A stretch of DNA of 64,000 bases from Epilithonimonas vandammei (GCF_003860525.1 NZ_CP034161.1:2170001-2234000); one strand, 5' to 3'. Shown: positions 28,417-37,988, numbered from the stretch's first letter. Numbers and translations are program-made. Notes: a model not told the origin generated them from the letters alone.

Positions 28417-29341
28417 ATTTCTGATTAATTTCTTCGGCTTCTTCCATCAGTTTGAGATAAGTAATATATCTTGTTTCTTCAATATCTCCGGACTCTAAAC
28501 TTTGCAAAACGGCACATTTCGGTTCATTGATATGCATACAATTATGATATTTGCAATCTCTACCTTTTTGAAAAATCTCAGGAAAATAATGTTGAATTTC
28601 TTCTTTCTCAACATCAATCATCGCAAATTCGCGCACACCAGGCGTATCGATAACCGAACCTCCAAAATCCCAAAAATGCATTTGTGCAAATGTGGTGGTA
28701 TGTTTTCCTTTGAGATGCGTGTCGGAAATCTCGCCAGTTCTGAGATCAAGGCTAGGTTGCATCGCGTTAACTAATGTTGATTTTCCACAACCAGAATGTC
28801 CAAAGAAAACCGAAGTTTTATCTCTAATTTTTTCAATCAAAAGGTCAAGATTCAGTTTTGAATAAGATGAAATCTGAAGTGTATCATAACCAATATTTTG
28901 ATACATTGTTTCAATATTTTCTACTATTTCCTTTTCATCATCTTTCAGTGTATCCATTTTGTTGAATAAAATCAAAGGGGAAATGTTATAAGCCTCACAA
29001 CAAGCCAGAAAACGATCCAGAAATCCTAGTGAAGTTTCAGGAAATTTTAAAGTGTAAATGAAACAAGCAATATCGACATTAGAAGCAATGATATGGGCTT
29101 CCTTAGAAAGATTAACCGATTTTCTGATGAGATAATTTCTTCTCGGAAAAATTTTGGTAATCCAAGCGACATCATCTTGCTCCAAAGAAAATTCAACCTC
29201 GTCTCCTACCGCCAATGGATTGGTAAGACGTGTTTTGATTAATTTGAATTTCCCACGGATTCTGGCTTCAAAGATTTGTTTTGTTTCAGATTCCAAAACC
29301 TGATACCAGCTTCCGGTAGATTTGATGATGATTCCTTTCAA
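28415..29341 (-). CDS. rsgA: Ribosome small-subunit GTPase A
   Basis: 308 residues: an N-terminal OB fold, a circularly permuted GTPase with NKMD before GHSGCGKSTLVN, and a C-terminal zinc site CKYHNCMH with a downstream Cys. RsgA helps late maturation of the 30S subunit. The frame has no ATG at the expected place, so the start is most likely TTG at 29341, giving MKGIIIKSTGSW, a standard RsgA beginning. A promoter is seen just upstream. Confidence 0.95.
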   Translation of the reverse strand: MKGIIIKSTGSWYQVLESETKQIFEARIRGKFKLIKTRLTNPLAVGDEVEFSLEQDDVAWITKIFPRRNYLIRKSVNLSKEAHIIASNVDIACFIYTLKFPETSLGFLDRFLACCEAYNISPLILFNKMDTLKDDEKEIVENIETMYQNIGYDTLQISSYSKLNLDLLIEKIRDKTSVFFGHSGCGKSTLVNAMQPSLDLRTGEISDTHLKGKHTTTFAQMHFWDFGGSVIDTPGVREFAMIDVEKEEIQHYFPEIFQKGRDCKYHNCMHINEPKCAVLQSLESGDIEETRYITYLKLMEEAEEINQK

Positions 29342-29363
29342 ACAGTAGATTTTTTGTATTTCG

Positions 29364-29396
29364 CAAATTTAGAAATTTAAAACCAGCCTTAATCAA
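29364..29396 (-). promoter_or_regulatory. Putative rsgA promoter
   Basis: Minus-strand TTG (29396-29394), 22-base spacer and TAAATTTG (29371-29364), 22 bases before the TTG start codon. Confidence 0.55.
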
Positions 29397-29424
29397 AAAA
29401 GAAGCTAATAATTTAGCTTCTTTT
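29397..29424 (-). terminator. Terminator of the aro fusion gene
   Basis: GAAGCTAA / TTAGCTTC stem with a TAAT loop and a T-run on the minus strand; it lies beyond the repeat element that follows the aro gene. Confidence 0.7.
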
Positions 29425-29454
29425 GGTTTCTAATATTAAAACAGAGAATCTTGT

Positions 29455-29593
29455 GCAGCCCGACTTGAACGGAGCTCATTTTTTGCTTCTACTCTATTTC
29501 TATTGAAAAAGCAATCTTTTTGCAAAAAATAGCGGGAGTGGAAGGCGGAATAAGCTGCCCAAATAATTGACTTCGAGAGCCTCAGACTGACAT
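29455..29593. repeat. Interspersed repeat element, copy 1
   Basis: Shares two blocks with the copy at 60452-60562: GCAGCCCGACTTGAACGGA at 29455-29473 and a block with GGAAGGCGGAATAAGCTGCC at 29540-29559. A CAGACTGACA tail at 29583-29592 also occurs near the other copy. The middle differs. It sits directly behind the aro gene stop. The element has no coding capacity and looks like a flavobacterial REP/MITE-like intergenic repeat. Confidence 0.7.
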
Positions 29594-30672
29594 TATTTAT
29601 CAATCATAATATGATTCTGGACTTCGATACTTTCTTCGTGGATGGCTTTGAAAACTTTCTCTATGAATTCCTGAGACATTCCTGTTTCAAAGGCTTTTTG
29701 AGTTGCATATTCTGTAATGATTTTCCAACGTTCTGGCTGAAAAATAGCGATATTGTTCTCTTTTTTCAATGTTCCGATTTTTTCAGAAATCTTCATTCTT
29801 TGAGATAATAACTCAATCAATTGAAAATCCATATCACTGATTAAAGTTCTGTGTTTTCCCATTTCGTCCTCATACCCGGAAATGTCGGAATTACGAACCT
29901 GAAGATTGCTAATCATTTCTGCCAAAACTTCCGGTGTGATTTGCTGAGCGGCATCGCTCCAAGCGTTATCTGGGTCGCAGTGGCTTTCGATAATCGCACC
30001 TTGGTAACCAACATTGAAAGCTTCCTGCGCAACGCCTGCCAAACCAGTTCTGTTCCCACAAATATGTGAAGGATCGATGAATAAAGGAATATTTGGGAAT
30101 TGATTTTTGAAGTCTAAAGCAATCTGCCAGTTCGGAATGTTTCTGTATTTAGTCTTTTGGTAAGTCGAGAAACCTCTGTGAATGGCGCCGATATTTTCTA
30201 CACCTTGACCCAAAAGTCTTTCCAAAGCACCAATCCAAAGCGCTAAATCTGGATTAACTGGATTTTTTACCAAAACAGGTTTGTTGGTTCCTCTCAATGC
30301 TTGAGCAATCTCCTGAACCGTGAATGGATTAACCGTAGAACGTGCTCCAATCCAAAGAATATCTACATCAGCTTCCAATGCTGCGAAAACGTGGTGTGCA
30401 TTAGCAACTTCTGTCGCTGTTTTGAAACCGAATTCTTCTTTTACTTTTTTCAGCCAGTTAAGACCGATTACGCCTACGCCTTCGAAACCGTTTGGTTTGG
30501 TTCTAGGCTTCCAAATTCCTGCACGGAAGGCTGAGATTTCTGCACCACTTTCTTTCAGTCTTTTAGCTGTTTCCAACATTTGAGATTCGCTTTCTGCACT
30601 ACAAGGACCTGCAATAATCATTGGGCTTGCGAAGTCTTGTATCCACTCGTTCTTTAAATCGTTTAAGTTCAT
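29593..30672 (-). CDS. Bifunctional DAHP synthase / chorismate mutase type II
   Basis: 359 residues. The N-terminal 260 or so are an AroA-beta type DAHP synthase (IIAGPCSAES, FRAGIWKPRT, FIDPSHICG), which makes the first intermediate of aromatic amino acid synthesis. The C-terminal 90 are an AroQ chorismate mutase (FQLIELLSQRMKISEKIG, HEESIEVQN). In this fusion type the mutase domain commonly provides prephenate feedback on the synthase. No other aro gene is adjacent. Assignment of both domains is firm. Confidence 0.94.
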   Translation of the reverse strand: MNLNDLKNEWIQDFASPMIIAGPCSAESESQMLETAKRLKESGAEISAFRAGIWKPRTKPNGFEGVGVIGLNWLKKVKEEFGFKTATEVANAHHVFAALEADVDILWIGARSTVNPFTVQEIAQALRGTNKPVLVKNPVNPDLALWIGALERLLGQGVENIGAIHRGFSTYQKTKYRNIPNWQIALDFKNQFPNIPLFIDPSHICGNRTGLAGVAQEAFNVGYQGAIIESHCDPDNAWSDAAQQITPEVLAEMISNLQVRNSDISGYEDEMGKHRTLISDMDFQLIELLSQRMKISEKIGTLKKENNIAIFQPERWKIITEYATQKAFETGMSQEFIEKVFKAIHEESIEVQNHIMIDK

Positions 30673-31044
30673 ATTTTTAAATTTTATATATTTTTAAATT
30701 AATGCAATAGTGTATCTGTTATAAATCTTGATTTATAATTCCCTTTCAAAAAGTACCGTTAAAAAAATTTTAAATGTGTTACGGAATTTGAAATTTTTCC
30801 GCGCGTTTTTGAGAAAGAAATTCAGTTAGCTATACCAATAAAATCGATAATAGGTTCTGAAATTCCCGTAATAAAATCCAAAAAAGCTAAATAATCTGTC
30901 AAAAGAACTGACAGATTCTGAAGTTGTAAAATATGGAAATTGGTTTGATTCCATTTTATAAATCCTTTATTAAAAGACTATTAGCTTATTTTGGTTGATA
31001 TTTTTCCTTCTTTCGTTGAAGAAATCTTTAACAAATATATAAAT
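30673..31044. other. Intergenic gap between dnaX and the aro fusion gene
   Basis: 372 AT-rich bases with no ORF I would support. A perfect 9-bp inverted repeat AATCTGTCA / TGACAGATT with a 7-base loop is at 30893-30917. It could be a weak terminator for dnaX (minus strand) although its T-tract is interrupted. The aro gene promoter must lie in the proximal part but I see no clear TAnnTTTG. Confidence 0.5.
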
Positions 31045-31686
31045 TTATGTCAAATCAAACTTCATCAAATCATCTAAATCTTTCAATAAAGGATTAATCT
31101 TCACAAATTTATCAAAGATCTTTCGTTTGGTCATCACTTCCTTTTTGATGGTTAAGTCTGTTTGATAATCAATTTCAAACTTAAAATTATTGACTTTATG
31201 CCTTAAATGATTAAAAAACTCTGGGCTGACTCTATCAAACTCTGCTTTAGCAAATTCAGACGAATACTTTACTATCACAAGATTCTCATCAGATTTTTCC
31301 ATCTTAAAACTGCTGATGGCATTGTAAAGAAATGTGTTGGTTTTTAAAGTATTTTTTAGGAAAATTTCCCATTCTCTGTCCAAATCCGTTTGAGAAAAAT
31401 GATTTGATGGTAGATTCTCATCTTTGACATCTGAAAATTCGTCTTTTTTGACTTCTTCTTTTTTTTCTAAAGCCGCTTTGATACTGAATGGAGAACTGGA
31501 AGATTTTCTTGCAATTGGTTCCGATGCTTTCTGAATTACTTTTTTTGGTTCTTCAAAGGAAACTTTAGTGGTTGGTTGCTGGTTGTGTGTTGTCTGTTCT
31601 TTAACTTCTGATCTTGACTCTTCTGTCTTGATGCTTGGCTCTTGAATAAGGTTAGCCTCAAGAAGTGGCGCTAATATTAAGAACTT
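31045..31686 (-). CDS. dnaX: DnaX tau-specific C-terminal extension, in the -1 frame
   Basis: This open frame of 213 codons has no start of its own. It begins inside the A10 run that ends the 0-frame dnaX product, and is reached by a -1 shift on A AAA AAA or by an extra A. It encodes a charged Ser/Lys/Glu linker (EEPKKVIQKASEP, SSSPFSIKAALEKK), then a compact C-terminal domain (DREWEIFLKNTLKTN, LVIVKYSSEFAKAEF) like the tau domain that binds the polymerase. A shifted product would be 571 residues. It may be programmed, or a sequencing indel may have split one gene. Confidence 0.75.
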   Translation of the reverse strand, partial: KFLILAPLLEANLIQEPSIKTEESRSEVKEQTTHNQQPTTKVSFEEPKKVIQKASEPIARKSSSSPFSIKAALEKKEEVKKDEFSDVKDENLPSNHFSQTDLDREWEIFLKNTLKTNTFLYNAISSFKMEKSDENLVIVKYSSEFAKAEFDRVSPEFFNHLRHKVNNFKFEIDYQTDLTIKKEVMTKRKIFDKFVKINPLLKDLDDLMKFDLT

Positions 31687-32759
31687 TTTTTTTTAGCTTC
31701 CAAACCTGCAGTCAGACTTGACAATTGCATAAGAGCAATTTCTACAGTCAATCTCGGGTTTTTGGAGTTTTTATAATTGATGTCAGCGAAGTTACAAATC
31801 TCAATTCCATCAATTAATTGTTGTGCAGACCATTTCTGAGATTGTTCAGCGAATTTGGACTTCGTTTTCTCCCCGACTTCAATTAGATTCAGAGTTTTAG
31901 GATTTTGAGCCATCATCAGATCTCGGAAATGATTTCCTAATCCGGCAATGAAAATATGTGGATCAAATCCTTTTTTCACAATCTCATCAAAAGCTGTCAA
32001 AACACCCGGAATGTCATTTTCCTTAGCTAAATCTACAATTTTCAGATATTGATCGTAATCGAGAATATTTAGAACTTCAGCTGCTTTTTCGAGTGTAATA
32101 TTTTTCTGGGAAAAAGTGCTTAATCTATCAAAAATAGACAAAGCATCTCTCAAAGCGCCATCTGCTTTTTGAGCAATCAGATAAAGCGCATCATCTTCGT
32201 AAGTAATGCTTTCTTTCTCTGCAATTTTTTTAAGATGTTCCTGAATATCTTCAATTGTGATTCTCTTGAAATCATAAATTTGACATCTTGAAAGAATCGT
32301 CGGAATAATCTTGTGTTTTTCGGTTGTTGCCAAGATAAAAATCGCGTGAGCAGGCGGTTCTTCCAAAGTTTTCAGGAATGCATTGAAAGCCGCTGGAGAC
32401 AACATGTGAACCTCATCAATGATATAAACTTTAAATTTACCAACTTGAGGTGCAAATCTTACTTGGTCAATCAAATCTCGGATATCATCCACAGAGTTGT
32501 TGGAAGCCGCATCTAATTCATAAATATTAAATGCAAATCCATCATCATCCGCAGCTCCAGATTTTTCATTGATTTTTCTAGCTAAGATTCTGGCACAAGT
32601 TGTTTTACCAACACCTCTTGGTCCACAGAATAATAAGGCTTGAGCCAACTGACTTTCGTCAATAGCATGTTCCAAAGTATCGGTAACGTGAGATTGTCCA
32701 ACAACAGTGTCAAACTCTTGCGGACGGTACTTGCGTGCGGATACGATGAAATTTTCCAT
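31677..32759 (-). CDS. dnaX: DNA polymerase III gamma/tau subunit, ATPase part
   Basis: 360 residues in the 0 frame, ending two codons after a run of ten A. It has the clamp-loader AAA+ motifs: Walker A GPRGVGKTT, DEVHMLS, a sensor region ILATTEKHKIIPTILSRC, and domain III to about residue 340. The four-cysteine zinc module normally between Walker A and ELDAASNNS is missing; the segment is short and acidic. The stop falls at the domain III/IV border, where other bacteria make gamma. Frame -1 continues into a tau-like extension. Part of the holoenzyme clamp loader. Confidence 0.93.
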   Translation of the reverse strand: MENFIVSARKYRPQEFDTVVGQSHVTDTLEHAIDESQLAQALLFCGPRGVGKTTCARILARKINEKSGAADDDGFAFNIYELDAASNNSVDDIRDLIDQVRFAPQVGKFKVYIIDEVHMLSPAAFNAFLKTLEEPPAHAIFILATTEKHKIIPTILSRCQIYDFKRITIEDIQEHLKKIAEKESITYEDDALYLIAQKADGALRDALSIFDRLSTFSQKNITLEKAAEVLNILDYDQYLKIVDLAKENDIPGVLTAFDEIVKKGFDPHIFIAGLGNHFRDLMMAQNPKTLNLIEVGEKTKSKFAEQSQKWSAQQLIDGIEICNFADINYKNSKNPRLTVEIALMQLSSLTAGLEAKKKSS

Positions 32760-32933
32760 TGTTCAAAAGTAAGGATTAATTGTGAATTTTGGAAATGGTT
32801 TTTGGTTTTGTAGAAATATTTTTTGAACGTAAAGAGTCCAAATATTTTAAATTTCGAATAAATTTTCTACGAAATTTTTTATATTAAAAATTAATTATAT
32901 AACTTTAAAAATCAAAAACTTAAATAATCAATC

Positions 32934-35900
32934 ATGAAAAAAAACTACTCTCTACTACTCATTCTATTTGTATTTATTACAAATATATTTTCTGCTCAAA
33001 CTTATTATTATTACAAAGGACAAAAACAGATTTTGACACTAGATAAGTCTGGATTTGATATTTTTGTGGATGACAATTTTCAAATTGGAAATTCTAACAC
33101 GAATTTAGAATCATTTAGTTTAACATCTATTAATACTAACGAAAATTTCGCAACGGTTGAATTCGTAAATAATCCTACTGATACTGAATATTACTCTAAA
33201 ATAAATGAATTAAAATCCAATGCAAATTTGTTATCCGTCCAGCCAAGATTCATTTCTTCTGATGATATTGTTTTAAGGTTGTCAAATTATTTGTTTGTAA
33301 AACTTAAGAATAGTATAGACATAAGCATATTACAAAATTTTGCTAATAGTAAAAATTTTACAATTGTAGGTCCCAACCAATTTATGCCACTTTGGTATAA
33401 ATTGAAATGTGATAAAAATACATTAGGAAATACATTGGAGATTTCAAATTATTTATATGAAACCGGATATTTCGATGCAACAGATCCCCTTTTTATAAGT
33501 AAAGAAATTGTAGAAAATAACACCCAATCGTTAGTTAATAATACTCCACAAACAATATGTGCAAATGATACGAATTTTGGAGACCAGTGGGGATTACAAA
33601 ATACTACAAATCCAGGAATAGATGTTGACATTTGTAATGCCTGGACAATTACAGAGGGAGCAGGAGTAAAAGTTGCAGTTTTAGATGGAGGAATTGATTT
33701 AAACAATATCGATTTAAGTAATAATATATTACCATTAAGTTATGATACAGTTACTGGTACTTCTCCAAGTCATGTATATGTTTCTCATGGAACTTTTGTT
33801 GCAGGAATTATTGGTGCCGCTAAAAACAATAATTATCAGATTACCGGCGTTTCCCCAAAATCAAAATTATTTTCTATAAGTACTGATGGCATTAGTAATT
33901 TAATAAGTATCGAACAAAGAGCTGATGGTATAAATTGGGCTTGGCAAAATGGATCGGACATTATTAATAATTCTTGGAAAGCCGATTATCAATCAGATCT
34001 TTTAGATAACTCCATTTCAAATGCCTTAGCTTATGGAAGAAATGGATTGGGAACAGTAGTTATATTTATTTCAGGAAACTCTCCTAAACCACAAAATACA
34101 TCTTCTCTGTTTGTAAAATACCCAGCAAATTCAAACGATAAGATTATAGCTGTTGGAGCGATAGACATTAATGGGAATAGAGGCGTTTTTTCTTGTTTTG
34201 GAGATAAATTAGATATTGTTGCACCCGGAGTTAATATTCTTTCAACTTCAAGCAATAATACCGTAAAATATGATAGCGGAACCTCTTTTGCCGCTCCTCA
34301 TGTTGCTGGTATTTGCGCATTGATCTTATCTGTTAATCCTTGTTTAAGTGTTACACAAGTAAATGATATTATAGAAAAGACAGCTAAAAAATTAAATAAT
34401 TATACCTATACAAACACAAGCGGAAGACAAAACGGAACATGGAATGAAGAAACAGGATATGGCTTAGCTAATGCCTATGAGGCGGTAAAGCTGGCTCAGC
34501 AAATGAATTCATCAACCTTAGATTTATATATCAAAGATTCTGCCGATGATTTTGGAATCGAACCCAATACAACTACGCCATATATGTGGACAAGTGATAA
34601 TATCTGGGTAAGGAATAGTAGTGATAATGGAACGGAACATCAAAATCCGGAATATAGTAGTAGTGGAGTACCTAATTATGTAAGTGTGAGAGTTATCAAT
34701 AAAAGTTGTGTTTCTTCAAATGGAAATGACCAACTGAAACTATACTGGGCAAAAGCATCTACATCGCTTTCTTATCCTAATCCTTGGTTAGGAGGCGTTC
34801 AGCATCCTATTACAGGTGCAACAATGGGAAACCCTATTGGAACAATTAATATTCCGATTTTAAAACCGGGAGAAGAAAAAGTTTTAACATTTTCTTGGGA
34901 CGTTCCTGATCCTATAAACTATGGAAACGATGGAGACCAATGGCATTTTTGCCTATTGGCAAGAATAGAAAGTACCGATGATCCTATGACCGTACCGGAA
35001 ACCACGGATCTGAATGCTAATGTTAGAAACAATAATAATATTGCTTGGAAAAACCTTACAGTGGTAGACTTGATACCAAACAGATCAACAGGGATTGTTG
35101 CTATTGGTAATTCATCTAATGAAGCAAAAAATTATTATCTTGAAATGCTGGTAGATGATTTGGAAACAGGTAATCCTGTTTATGACGAGGCAGAAGTGAG
35201 TATAAGTATGGATGATGTGCTCTATGAAGCTTGGGTGCGTGGCGGAAGAAATACGGAACGTCTCTCTCCAACAATAGAAGAAAGGAAAAAAATCGTCAAT
35301 GGGAACAATGTCATATTGGATAATATTTCTTTTAATCCAAATGAAATTGGAACATTGAAATTAGATTTCAATTTTCTTACACAGCAGTCTTCATCAAAAA
35401 CCAAATTCCGTTACCATATCATTCAAAAAGAAACCGGAACAGGAAAAATAATTGGTGGAGAAACTTTTATCATCAATAAAAATCAAAGAGCGCTTTTTAT
35501 AGCTAATGCCGGAGAAAATAAAATGGTAGATGCTAATGATGTTATAACCTTACATGCAGAAAACATCAACGAACCGGTTATTTATAATTGGTATGACAGC
35601 TCCGGTAATCTTATTTTTCAAGGTCAAAATCTTCAAATTCCAAATGCCATTGCTGAAAACTACAGGTTACAAGTGATTTCTACTCTGGACGGTTTCAAGG
35701 ATTATGCAGAAGTAGAAGTCAGACTCAAGCCAAGTCATATAGAATATATTGCTCCTAACCCTGCATGCAACAATATAATTGTAAATTATAAGCTGAATGG
35801 TGCTAATTCTGCATACCTGATGATTATTGGACTTAATGGAACTGTTTCAAATAACTATATTTTGGATTTGAATTCTACAGAATCCAATATCAATATTAGC

Positions 35901-35981
35901 AGTTACTCTACCGGCTACTATACAATTGCTTTGATTGTAAATGGCGAAATCGTTGATACAAAAACTTTAATCAAACAATAA
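32934..35981 (+). CDS. Secreted S8 subtilisin-like protease with type IX sorting domain
   Basis: 1015 residues. Signal peptide of about 20 residues, an N-terminal propeptide-like region to about residue 210, then the S8 domain with Asp251 (VAVLDGGID), His285 (SHGTFVAGI) and Ser451 (GTSFAAPHVAG); all three catalytic residues are present. A beta-rich middle region follows, and the last 75 residues are a type A type IX sorting domain (starting near IAPNPACNN, ending TKTLIKQ). It should be exported across the outer membrane and be anchored or released. A small gene with the same C-terminal domain type follows after 16 bases. Confidence 0.92.
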   Translation: MKKNYSLLLILFVFITNIFSAQTYYYYKGQKQILTLDKSGFDIFVDDNFQIGNSNTNLESFSLTSINTNENFATVEFVNNPTDTEYYSKINELKSNANLLSVQPRFISSDDIVLRLSNYLFVKLKNSIDISILQNFANSKNFTIVGPNQFMPLWYKLKCDKNTLGNTLEISNYLYETGYFDATDPLFISKEIVENNTQSLVNNTPQTICANDTNFGDQWGLQNTTNPGIDVDICNAWTITEGAGVKVAVLDGGIDLNNIDLSNNILPLSYDTVTGTSPSHVYVSHGTFVAGIIGAAKNNNYQITGVSPKSKLFSISTDGISNLISIEQRADGINWAWQNGSDIINNSWKADYQSDLLDNSISNALAYGRNGLGTVVIFISGNSPKPQNTSSLFVKYPANSNDKIIAVGAIDINGNRGVFSCFGDKLDIVAPGVNILSTSSNNTVKYDSGTSFAAPHVAGICALILSVNPCLSVTQVNDIIEKTAKKLNNYTYTNTSGRQNGTWNEETGYGLANAYEAVKLAQQMNSSTLDLYIKDSADDFGIEPNTTTPYMWTSDNIWVRNSSDNGTEHQNPEYSSSGVPNYVSVRVINKSCVSSNGNDQLKLYWAKASTSLSYPNPWLGGVQHPITGATMGNPIGTINIPILKPGEEKVLTFSWDVPDPINYGNDGDQWHFCLLARIESTDDPMTVPETTDLNANVRNNNNIAWKNLTVVDLIPNRSTGIVAIGNSSNEAKNYYLEMLVDDLETGNPVYDEAEVSISMDDVLYEAWVRGGRNTERLSPTIEERKKIVNGNNVILDNISFNPNEIGTLKLDFNFLTQQSSSKTKFRYHIIQKETGTGKIIGGETFIINKNQRALFIANAGENKMVDANDVITLHAENINEPVIYNWYDSSGNLIFQGQNLQIPNAIAENYRLQVISTLDGFKDYAEVEVRLKPSHIEYIAPNPACNNIIVNYKLNGANSAYLMIIGLNGTVSNNYILDLNSTESNINISSYSTGYYTIALIVNGEIVDTKTLIKQ

Positions 35982-35997
35982 TTTAAAATATACAGTT

Positions 35998-36630
35998 ATG
36001 AAACCTATTATAGTACTTTTTATTTTATTATCAAATTTTTTCTCCTCTCAATATATTACAGGATTGAACTTAACCCAAAACGGAGAAAGCCAAATAAAAA
36101 CCAACTTAAAAGTTTATCTACCAACAGTAGGCGAGTTTCGAAATTATACAGCAATAATTAACCAACATATAATAACGCTTTCTGCTTGTTATTTTATGAC
36201 AGATTTTGGCGGGATTTCAGATTTGGAAAATGATTTTATGATAGACATTCCTAATAATCAAAATTATACTTTAATTGTCAACATATACTCCTCCAGTGAT
36301 CCTGCCGTTTGCAATTATGATAATTTAGAAGATACTAAAACACTTAGCTTCTCAACCCCAATTGAAGGCGTAATCTCTCTCAGCACCACAGCCAATAGCA
36401 AAAAAAATGATTTGTCCCTATTTCCGATTCCGGCAAAAGATGTTCTTAATATCCAAACCGATTTAAAAATAGACAAAGTTAATCTCTATGATGGTTCCGG
36501 AAAGCTGTTATTTAACAAAACTAAAAATACATCTAATATAAATACTTCCGGTTTGAAAAATGGAGTTTATTATCTTGAAATCGTTGTCGATAAAAAAATA
36601 TTCCGCAAAAAATTTACAATTCAGAAATAG
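35998..36630 (+). CDS. Small secreted protein with type IX sorting domain
   Basis: 210 residues with a signal peptide (IIVLFILLSNFFSSQ), an unrecognised domain of about 100 residues with two cysteines, and a C-terminal type A sorting domain (LFPIPAKDVLNI, VNLYDGSGKLLF, LKNGVYYLEI). Gene order and a 16-base gap suggest co-expression with the subtilase, so it might be a partner or inhibitor; that is speculation. Confidence 0.85.
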   Translation: MKPIIVLFILLSNFFSSQYITGLNLTQNGESQIKTNLKVYLPTVGEFRNYTAIINQHIITLSACYFMTDFGGISDLENDFMIDIPNNQNYTLIVNIYSSSDPAVCNYDNLEDTKTLSFSTPIEGVISLSTTANSKKNDLSLFPIPAKDVLNIQTDLKIDKVNLYDGSGKLLFNKTKNTSNINTSGLKNGVYYLEIVVDKKIFRKKFTIQK

Positions 36631-36639
36631 AATACTTAA

Positions 36640-36670
36640 AAAAGACAGAATTTTCTGCCTGTTTTTTTAA
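36640..36670 (+). terminator. Terminator after the subtilase gene pair
   Basis: AAAAAAGACAG and CTGTTTTTTT arms with an imperfect centre, ten bases after the stop. Confidence 0.6.
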
Positions 36671-36703
36671 TTGTACTTGAATTAATATAAAATTAATATA
36701 ATA

Positions 36704-36733
36704 AAAAAGAGAGCAAAAAATATTGCTCTCTTT
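36704..36733 (-). terminator. Terminator of sucB
   Basis: AAAGAGAGCAA / TTGCTCTCTTT stem with an A-rich loop, shortly after the sucB stop. Confidence 0.8.
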
Positions 36734-36755
36734 AAATTTATATCGATGAAATCAA

Positions 36756-37988
36756 TTACAATTCCAAAGCTTTTCTTTCATCGCCATCCATTAAGAATTC
36801 TACCGGATTGTCGATCGCTTCTTTCACAGCAACCAAGAAACCTACGGATTCTTTTCCGTCGATAATTCTGTGGTCATAAGACATTGCAACATACATCATT
36901 GGTCTGATTACGACTTGTCCGTCAACAGCAACTGGTCTTTGGATAATGTTGTGCATTCCTAAGATTGCAGATTGTGGCGGGTTGATAATTGGCGTTGACA
37001 ACATAGAACCGAAAGTTCCACCATTAGTAATTGTGAATGTTCCGCCAGTCATTTCGTCAACACTGATTTTACCATCTCTAACTTTAGTTGCCAAATCTTT
37101 GATGTTAGCTTCAACACCTCTCAATGTCATATTTTCAGCATTTCTAAGAACAGGAACCATCAAACCTTTTGGTCCGGATACCGCGATAGAAATATCTGCA
37201 AAGTCATAATTGATTTTGAAATCTCCATCGATAGAAGCATTAACGTCTGGATAAAGTTTCAATGCTCTCGTTACAGCTTTTGTAAAGAAAGACATAAATC
37301 CAAGTCCAATCCCGTGTTTTGCAGCGAATTCTTCTTTGTATTGCTTTCTGATTCTGAAGATTTCTGACATATCAACCTCGTTGAAAGTCGTCAACATTGC
37401 TGTTTCGTTTTTAACAGAAACCAATCTTGCAGCAATTTTTCTTCTAAGAACTGAAAGTTTTGTAGTTGACTGACCTCTATTTCCACCTGCTGGAGCACTT
37501 CCCATTGCAGGAACAGAAGCCGTTACAGCATCGTCTTTTGTGATTCTGCCATCTCTACCAGACCCCGTTACTTGACTTGGAGCAATTCCTTTTTCGTCAA
37601 GGATTTTTTTAGCAGCAGGAGAAGGTGTTTGGGCCGCATAAGTTTCAACTTTTGGAGCTTCTGCTTTTACTGGAGCAGGCTCTTCTTTTTTAACTTCAGT
37701 CTTTGGTTCTTCTTTCGGAGCTTCAGCAGCACCACCTGCTGGTTTTGCAGCATCCATATCGATCAAACAAACCACCTGACCAACTTGCACTACTTCTCCT
37801 TCTTCTGCTTTCAAAGTAATGATTCCACTTTGCTCAGCAGGAAGTTCCAAAGTCGCCTTGTCAGAATCTACTTCTGCAATCGGCTGATCTTTTTCTACAT
37901 AATCACCGTCTTGGACTAACCACGTTGCGATTTCAACTTCTGTGATTGATTCTCCCGGTGAAGGAACTTTCATTTCTAATATTGACAT
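36756..37988 (-). CDS. sucB: 2-oxoglutarate dehydrogenase E2 (dihydrolipoyl succinyltransferase)
   Basis: 410 residues. N-terminal lipoyl domain with the modified lysine in [11 protein letters not shown] (about residue 44), a Lys/Glu/Ala/Pro linker, an E3-binding domain ([24 protein letters not shown]) and a C-terminal catalytic domain with [14 protein letters not shown], whose His is catalytic. It transfers the succinyl group to CoA in the TCA cycle. Follows sucA on the same strand with a 64-base gap. Confidence 0.96.
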   Translation of the reverse strand: MSILEMKVPSPGESITEVEIATWLVQDGDYVEKDQPIAEVDSDKATLELPAEQSGIITLKAEEGEVVQVGQVVCLIDMDAAKPAGGAAEAPKEEPKTEVKKEEPAPVKAEAPKVETYAAQTPSPAAKKILDEKGIAPSQVTGSGRDGRITKDDAVTASVPAMGSAPAGGNRGQSTTKLSVLRRKIAARLVSVKNETAMLTTFNEVDMSEIFRIRKQYKEEFAAKHGIGLGFMSFFTKAVTRALKLYPDVNASIDGDFKINYDFADISIAVSGPKGLMVPVLRNAENMTLRGVEANIKDLATKVRDGKISVDEMTGGTFTITNGGTFGSMLSTPIINPPQSAILGMHNIIQRPVAVDGQVVIRPMMYVAMSYDHRIIDGKESVGFLVAVKEAIDNPVEFLMDGDERKALEL

